Assembly: GCA_964493475.1 (NCBI GenBank)
Contig: CAZBNS010000026.1
Coordinates: 1 to 18,627, forward strand
Origin: CALXSC01 sp964493475
GTDB lineage: Bacteria; Pseudomonadota; Alphaproteobacteria; Rickettsiales; UBA1997
DNA: 18,627 nt
Direction: 5' to 3'
Shown: piece by piece, positions 13,853 to 18,627 of the stretch
How positions within the stretch are numbered: the first letter of the stretch is position 1
Layout of the letters: each line of letters opens with the position of its first letter
Made by a program: the position numbers and the translations under genes
Notes under the pieces: model-generated
What the model saw: the letters and a program-made list of their open reading frames with translations, nothing else
The model's database searches: none
What the model was told of the DNA's origin: nothing

Positions 13853-15697
13853 ATGTCTGGAATACATGAAGAGCATGAGAAAGCAAGAATTTCAAGCAGA
13901 AGATTGATAATAATATTTTCTGTGCAGATTTTTTTGTTTTTGATTTTAATTGCTCGGCTTTTTTATCTCCAAATTATTAGCCATGACAGGTATGTGAGCA
14001 TGTCAGAAGATAATAGGATTAAAACTTTTGTCATTCCGCCATTGCGAGGCCATATTTTTGACAGAAATGAAATTCAACTCACAGAAAATAAGAAAAATTA
14101 TAGAGTTCTTCTTTATAGGAATAAAAGCAATAATCTTGATGTTATTATAAAGTTGTCGGAAATACTTAATTTATCAAATGATGAATTTAATAAAGTTATG
14201 AGAAAGTTGGAAAGAAATAGGGAACAGCCGATTGTTTCCGTTCTTGATAATATTAATTGGGGCGATTTGGTAAAAATAGAAGCTAACTCTTATATGCTTA
14301 GTGGAATAATGATCGAAGATGGTTATATTAGATATTATCCGTATGCGACAACTTTTTCTCATATTATTGGTTATGTAAACAGTCCCATAAAAGAAGAAAT
14401 TGATGCTGAAAAGAACGCTAAAGCCAAAGAACTTTTGTTCCATCCAGACTATAAACTTGGCAGAAATGGACTGGAGAAATTGTTTGATAAAGATATTATA
14501 GGCCAAACAGGATTTAAAAAGTTAGAAATGAATGCCTTATCTCTGCCTGTTAAAGAAATTAGTATTCAACCAAGTACTGAGGGTGAGGATATAAGATTAA
14601 CTGTAGATTATAATTTGCAAAAGTTTGTAGAAGATAGAATGAAGGATATTCAAGGAGTTGTTATAGTTATGAATGTTAGAACCGGTGAAATTTTGTCTAT
14701 GGTATCAACTCCATCGTTTGACGGTAATAAGTTTGTTGAGGGAATATCCAATGAATATTGGGATGAGTTAAATAATAATCCAGCTAAACCTTTGAATAAT
14801 AAGGCTGTTAGTGCGATTTATCCGCCGGGATCAACTTTTAAATTAATAACCGCTATTTCCGCTATGGAAAATGGCTGGGATAAAGATAAAATAGTAGATT
14901 GTAAAGGACGGCTTGTTTTAAATAAAAATAGGACTTTGCATTGTTGGAAAAAGGAAGGGCACAGCAAATTAAACATGGTTCAAGCTATTAAGAATTCTTG
15001 TAATGTTTATTTTTCAAGAGTTGGTCTTTTTACCGGCATAGAGAATATTTATAAAACAGCAAAGGACTTTGGCATTGGCGAAAATTTTCAAATAGAATTG
15101 CTAAATAAAAGAACCGGAAATGTTCCAAACAAAGATTGGAAGAGAAGAATTTTCAATGATGTATGGGTAGCTGGAGATACCGTTAATGTTTCAATAGGGC
15201 AGGGGTTTTTGACTACTACTCCGCTGGAATTGGCTGTTATGGTGGCTAGAATTGCAAATGGCGGCTACAAAGTAGAGCCATATATAGTGCGAAATAGTCC
15301 TATTGCAGAAAGAAATGAAGAATTATTTTTGTCTACACCAATGGTTAAGTCAGAAACTATAGATACAGTTAAGAAGGCTATGTATGAGGTAGTAAATGAG
15401 CAAGGCGGAACTGCTTATTGGGCTAGAATTAGACAAAAGCATTTTGAGATGTCTGGAAAAACGGGAACAGCACAGGTTATTGCAAAGGAAAAATTGGAGC
15501 AGATGGAGGAAAATAATGAGATGGAGGAAAGATTTCAACACCACGGATTATTTGTAGCCTTTGCACCTTATAATGAGCCAAAATACGCCATTGCGGTTGT
15601 AATTGAGCATGGAAATAGCGGTTCTGGAGCTGCAGCTCCTGTGGCAAGAGATATATTATTATTTGCTCAAAAGAACAATATTGGTTTTGAAAAATAG
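13853..15697 (+). CDS. mrdA: Penicillin-binding protein 2, cell-elongation transpeptidase
   Basis: PBP2 cross-links peptidoglycan during lateral wall growth together with RodA. The 614-residue protein has an N-terminal membrane anchor (about 18-40), the dimerisation/pedestal region with RGHIFDRN (65-72), and the transpeptidase domain with Ser327 in PPGSTFK (SxxK, Lys330), the SCN motif (382-384) and KTGT (536-539). The pair Cys350/Cys364 near the active site also occurs in proteobacterial PBP2 proteins. The ATG at 13853 has AGGG just upstream. PBP2 rather than PBP3 (FtsI) is indicated by the length and the HHGLFVAFAPYNEPKYA segment near the C-terminus. A neighbouring rodA is not present in the window. 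Confidence 0.95.
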   Translation: MSGIHEEHEKARISSRRLIIIFSVQIFLFLILIARLFYLQIISHDRYVSMSEDNRIKTFVIPPLRGHIFDRNEIQLTENKKNYRVLLYRNKSNNLDVIIKLSEILNLSNDEFNKVMRKLERNREQPIVSVLDNINWGDLVKIEANSYMLSGIMIEDGYIRYYPYATTFSHIIGYVNSPIKEEIDAEKNAKAKELLFHPDYKLGRNGLEKLFDKDIIGQTGFKKLEMNALSLPVKEISIQPSTEGEDIRLTVDYNLQKFVEDRMKDIQGVVIVMNVRTGEILSMVSTPSFDGNKFVEGISNEYWDELNNNPAKPLNNKAVSAIYPPGSTFKLITAISAMENGWDKDKIVDCKGRLVLNKNRTLHCWKKEGHSKLNMVQAIKNSCNVYFSRVGLFTGIENIYKTAKDFGIGENFQIELLNKRTGNVPNKDWKRRIFNDVWVAGDTVNVSIGQGFLTTTPLELAVMVARIANGGYKVEPYIVRNSPIAERNEELFLSTPMVKSETIDTVKKAMYEVVNEQGGTAYWARIRQKHFEMSGKTGTAQVIAKEKLEQMEENNEMEERFQHHGLFVAFAPYNEPKYAIAVVIEHGNSGSGAAAPVARDILLFAQKNNIGFEK

Positions 15698-15739
15698 AAT
15701 AAATATTTTTTTGAATAAAACTTTAATTAGTAAAAATAA

Positions 15740-16444
15740 ATGAAAATAGAAGATTCCGGTTTTATTATATTTATTAAAAAATTTGAAGAAAACTCCCTGC
15801 TTATAAAAATATTAAGTAAAGAAAACGGTGTAATATCTGGATATGTCAAACATGTAAAACAAGACTTAAATCAATATCAAATTGGCAATTTAGTTAATTT
15901 TTCTTGGAGCGCAAAAACAATAAATCAACTTGGCACTTTGAGACTTGAGCTTGTAAGGTCTTTTTTATCATGTTTTATTTGCAATAGTTTTTATTTAAAT
16001 CTTGTGGAAAACATAACATCTTTAATAAATGATTTAATTTACGAAAGATATTTAGAACAAAATTTATATAATAAAATAGGTTTAATTTTTGATTATATAG
16101 CTCAAAACAAGGAGAGATTATTAATTTTAAGAGAATATCTATATTTTGAAAACGTACTTTTAAACATACTCGGGACTGGAATTATATTTGATAATACCGT
16201 AAGTATAAATGAATTATATTATATATCGCCAAATACTGGATTAGCTGTATCAAAGACAAAAGGCGAACCTTACAAGAATAAGCTTTTATATTTTCCCGTA
16301 ATATTTCAAAAAGAGAGCATTGAAGAAAAAGATATACAGCAGTGTTTTGATGTTATGAGTTTTTTCCTTAAAAGATATTTGAATGAAAATAATAATTCTC
16401 AAAAATATAAAAAATTTGTTTTAATGAGGGAAAGACTGTTATAA
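15740..16444 (+). CDS. recO: DNA repair protein RecO
   Basis: RecO anneals single strands and loads RecA with RecR (RecFOR pathway). The 234-residue protein starts with the OB-fold domain (DSGFIIFIKKFEENSLLIKI, 5-24, then VISGYVKH) and continues with the helical C-terminal domain, including the alphaproteobacterial-type YYISPNTGLAVS...GEPYKNKLL segment. No C-x2-C zinc site is present, as in other proteobacterial RecO. Length is normal. The gene follows mrdA by 42 nt. IS-derived DNA starts directly at its stop codon, but the C-terminus looks complete. Confidence 0.88.
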   Translation: MKIEDSGFIIFIKKFEENSLLIKILSKENGVISGYVKHVKQDLNQYQIGNLVNFSWSAKTINQLGTLRLELVRSFLSCFICNSFYLNLVENITSLINDLIYERYLEQNLYNKIGLIFDYIAQNKERLLILREYLYFENVLLNILGTGIIFDNTVSINELYYISPNTGLAVSKTKGEPYKNKLLYFPVIFQKESIEEKDIQQCFDVMSFFLKRYLNENNNSQKYKKFVLMRERLL

Positions 16445-17205
16445 ACTTAATAAAATTGCACTCATTGTGGTAGCTATAACTTTAGAAAGAATGGTAAATA
16501 TAAAGGTTCTCAAAGATTTATATGCAAAGAATGTAATAAAGCATTTAGCGATAAAGTTAGAAAGTTTACATATGAAGATAAAGAAAAATTCTTACAGTAT
16601 TATATGAATAATGTAGGAATTAGAAAAAGTGCTTTATTTATTAGTTGTTCTCCATCTTTAATTATAAGATGGATTAAAGAATTATCCAATAATATAAGAC
16701 GAAATCTTGATAAAGCAAAAGATATATTAGAAAAGGATAATAATAAAAACAAAATATCAGATATAATAGAAACGGATGAGATTTATACTCGTGTAAAAAA
16801 AGGGCAAATAGCATCGCCATTTGGACTGCTTATCCTGGACGAAGAAATAAAATTATTGCATATACCATCGGAAAAGGAATAGAAGCAGCTATAAATATAT
16901 ACAATAAAGTCAAATTAATTACAACACATATAAAAAACTATATACAGATAGTAATAGTTGCTATGATGTAGCATTTAAATCAATTGGAATAAAACATCTT
17001 TTAGAAATAAGTATTGGAAAAACTAAGACACATGTGATTGAAGCTATAAATAACAGTATAAGAGATAATTTAGCTAGATTTAATAGAAAAACTAAAAGAT
17101 ATTCAAAAACATTTGAGATGTTAGATAATACTTTATTACTATATACTTATTATAAGGAATTTAATGAAAAGTTTTATGATAAAGTATTATGATAATATGA
17201 GGTGA
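16445..17205 (+). mobile_element. IS1-family insertion sequence copy, degraded and truncated on the left
   Basis: The IS1-type transposase sequence described in the pseudogene entry begins almost at the recO stop and runs to 17192, where the S49 peptidase remnant takes over on the other strand. I cannot define terminal inverted repeats: the left one and the transposase start codon seem to be missing, and the right end is placed only approximately, between the transposase stop and the first recognisable peptidase codons near 17205. No target duplication could be read. Confidence 0.6.
16454..17192 (+). pseudogene. IS1-family transposase, two single-base frameshifts, no start codon
   Basis: Joining three frames gives a near-complete IS1 transposase. 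The first part has an InsA-type zinc ribbon, CTHCGSYNF...CKECNKAF, a helix-turn-helix region and ETDEIYTRVKKG with the first catalytic Asp (to about 16806). After one missing base near 16806 the second part reads IAIWTAYPGRRNKIIAYTIG (to about 16915-16940). After a second shift the third part reads YTDSNSCYDV with the second Asp, then THVIEAINNSIRDNLARFNR carrying the likely Glu, ending at TGA 17190-17192. Each shift equals loss of one base in an A-rich run. The frame is closed by TAA at 16451-16453 before any start. The protein cannot be made as it stands unless programmed frameshifts occur, which IS1 uses once but not at these places. Confidence 0.85.
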
Positions 17206-17977
17206 ACAATGCGCTCTGATTTGCCATTTTCAAATCCAATCTGTTTACCTGCTTCCATACCCTCTTGAATTCGACTGTCAAAACTTTCTCTTTGCAATGC
17301 TTCTACTATATCTGGAAATTCGTCTTTTAAATATTTTACAGTTATTCTGTCTTTTGATATTATGTTTTGGTTCTCACTCATAGTTTTTATTCCTACATTA
17401 TTATTAAAATTATTAAGATTATTATTGAAGTTATTTAACTTCTTAAAGTCGTTGGCTGCCATTCTTGCTATAACTTCTTCAAAAGTTCCTAGCTCGTCTG
17501 CCATACCAACTGCGGTTGCTTTCATACCTATCATAACCCCGCCTTTTCCAAAGTCGTTCTTAATTAGCTCAGTAGGTAATCCACGATATTTGGATATTGA
17601 GGTTATAAATTCGGTTTCAATGACATCCAATTCCTGTCTTATTTCCGCCAAACCCTCGTCTGTTCTTGGGTCGGGGCGTTTGTTTTTGGCATTACTAGAG
17701 ACAATCTCAAAGTTTTTATATCCGTCAATATTGGCCTGTTCTTGTATTGGAATCGTTGAAACAACCCCTATGCTACCAAGCAACGCAGACCTGTGGGCGA
17801 TTATTTTTCAGTTGCACTTGCTAACCAATAGGCAGCGGAACAACAATTACGTCCAACATAGCTCCATATTGGTTTTTGTCCTGCAGTTCTTGCCCGGTGA
17901 ATAATTTCAGCTACCTCTGCTGTTCCTAGTGCCACACCTACGGGACTATCAATGTTAAATAAAATTGACTTTTGTAT
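17187..17977 (-). pseudogene. Phage-type S49 (SppA/ClpP-like) peptidase, frameshifted and truncated
   Basis: Phage S49 peptidases act as head maturation proteases or make scaffold proteins. Read on the minus strand, the first part (about 17977-17808) shows SILFNIDSPVG (family SPGG region, second Gly replaced) and NCCSAAYWLASA with the catalytic Ser context. It hits a stop after one missing A in the T-run 17804-17808. One frame over, the sequence continues IIAHRSALLGSIGVVSTIPI and on through the GMKATAVGMADELGTFEE segment, with the catalytic Lys probably in the GGVMIGMKATAVGMAD area. A low-complexity Asn/Phe linker follows, then a Glu/Arg-rich tail that runs into IS DNA. The N-terminal domain is missing, replaced upstream by the portal-fusion frame. 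Clearly a decayed prophage gene. Confidence 0.8.
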
Positions 17978-18627
17978 TTACAAAAATCTGGAAAGATATT
18001 CTTTTCTACTGTGTGCGGTATCAACAGTCCTTTCTTTCTCTAATGACGCAATAAGAGTTCTCAAGGATAGACGTTTAGTTATCAATTGAGTTACTCTTTC
18101 CTGTAATGTTGATGATGCTACCGCAGTAGCTGATACTCGAGAGCTTTTTGGAGCAGGTAAGGAAGTGCTAATATAAACATCTCCATTTCTATCAAAATAT
18201 ATTTTATCACTATCGGAAGAGCAAGTAATATTATGTCTTGCGGCTAGTTGTAATGTCAGAGGAAATAAATCGCTTACGACAACATTATCAAAATTTCCTG
18301 ATATCTTTTCTTCTTCGGGTCTTGAATCTGATGGTCTGCCGGACACAAAACTAATACGAAGGTTTCTTAGCTTATCTAGCGGCATAAGTTTTAGCCAAAC
18401 TTCACCAAGAACTTCAGCGGAATATTGTCCATATTCATGATGTTCCATAAAATCTTGAGACAATCTATTCTTTGCTTTATTATTATATTCTACAAGTTCA
18501 ACCCTGTCGGCTTCCACTATTTGAAGCGATGTGCCAAATGGATTTCCATGTCTTTCTTTGTATTTTCTAATTACAAATACATCTCCGCTTTCCAAACAAG
18601 ACCTTAATATAAGCGCCTGCATTTCGG
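17978..18627 (-). pseudogene. Lambda-type phage portal protein fragment fused to unrelated sequence, partial at window edge
   Basis: The frame is open to the window edge; the first methionine is internal to the family. The first ~45 residues (ALILRSCLESGDVFVIRKYK to QIVEADRV) match the middle of lambda-family portal proteins, where the portal ring subunit has a (L/W)-x-x-GE-x-F segment. After that the sequence no longer looks like a portal; it continues for about 165 residues with a Ser/Thr/Pro-rich stretch (near STSLPAPKSSRVSATAVASS) and a basic helical end, KEYLSRFL, stopping at 17978. The S49 fragment continues in the same frame after that single TAA. The simplest reading is a deletion or rearrangement that removed the portal C-terminus and the S49 N-terminus and left a third sequence between. 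Its GC content is higher than that of the chromosomal genes. Confidence 0.6.

Larger units (their letters stand above)
17187..18627 (-). mobile_element. Prophage remnant (portal and S49 peptidase region), continues beyond the window
   Basis: A portal fragment followed on the same strand by an S49 peptidase is the order of the head module in lambda-like tailed phages. Both genes are damaged and the downstream side is cut by IS1 DNA, so this is an inactive relic. The upstream end lies outside the window. No integrase, attachment site or other phage gene is visible here. Confidence 0.75.

Noticed and set aside
17362..17904. 180-residue plus-strand frame over the S49 peptidase
   Set aside because: It is antisense to recognisable peptidase sequence; the Leu- and Ser-rich composition is what the complement of that gene gives.

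Overview
The window is AT-rich bacterial DNA. Its right two thirds carry intact housekeeping genes of proteobacterial type: a PolB-like 3'-5' exonuclease, rluB, mraY, rnhA, holC, hemW, ychF, mrdA and recO. The low GC, the zinc-finger-less RecO, the exonuclease family, the HAD type, the dispersed palindromic repeats and the decayed IS and phage genes fit an alphaproteobacterium, most likely Rickettsiales-like or a similar host-associated lineage. This is an inference from gene content and style; no rRNA or tRNA gene was seen.

Layout: (1) 1-542, the 5' part of a minus-strand HAM1/RdgB-type nucleoside triphosphate pyrophosphatase, cut by the window edge. (2) 840-3435, a very AT-rich plus-strand operon of a divergent GTP cyclohydrolase I, an unrecognised 377-residue protein and a HAD phosphatase. 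It lies between two copies of a palindromic repeat that share a perfect 27-bp core in inverted orientation. (3) 3436-4158, a gene-free, repeat-dense stretch with a tandem duplication, a GC-rich palindrome, a 109-bp MITE-like element and several hairpins. (4) 4159-5714, a minus-strand two-gene operon (guanylate kinase-like, then a DHH/family-II-pyrophosphatase-like enzyme), less AT-rich than its surroundings and flanked by 96-bp direct repeats that differ at 3 positions. A gene fragment lies just upstream. (5) 6101-8102, exonuclease, small membrane protein and pseudouridine synthase. (6) 8238-8948, a minus-strand membrane-anchored protein with a MuF-like cysteine-rich C-terminus. (7) 9234-12425, mraY-rnhA-holC-hemW, tightly packed. 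(8) 12632-16444, ychF, a possible 35-residue peptide, mrdA and recO. (9) 16445-18627, an IS1-family copy with two frameshifts next to prophage debris: an S49 peptidase with one frameshift, and a lambda-type portal fragment fused to unrelated sequence.

The most interesting part is the left 6 kb. Three neighbouring units (HAM1-like; GTP cyclohydrolase/unknown/HAD; guanylate kinase-like/DHH) all have purine-nucleotide or phosphate-ester chemistry, and two of them are bracketed by their own repeat pairs. That looks like repeat-mediated assembly of accessory nucleotide-metabolism cassettes. The metabolic link between the units is inference. The right part is a normal cell-envelope, replication and heme-maintenance block followed by decaying mobile DNA.
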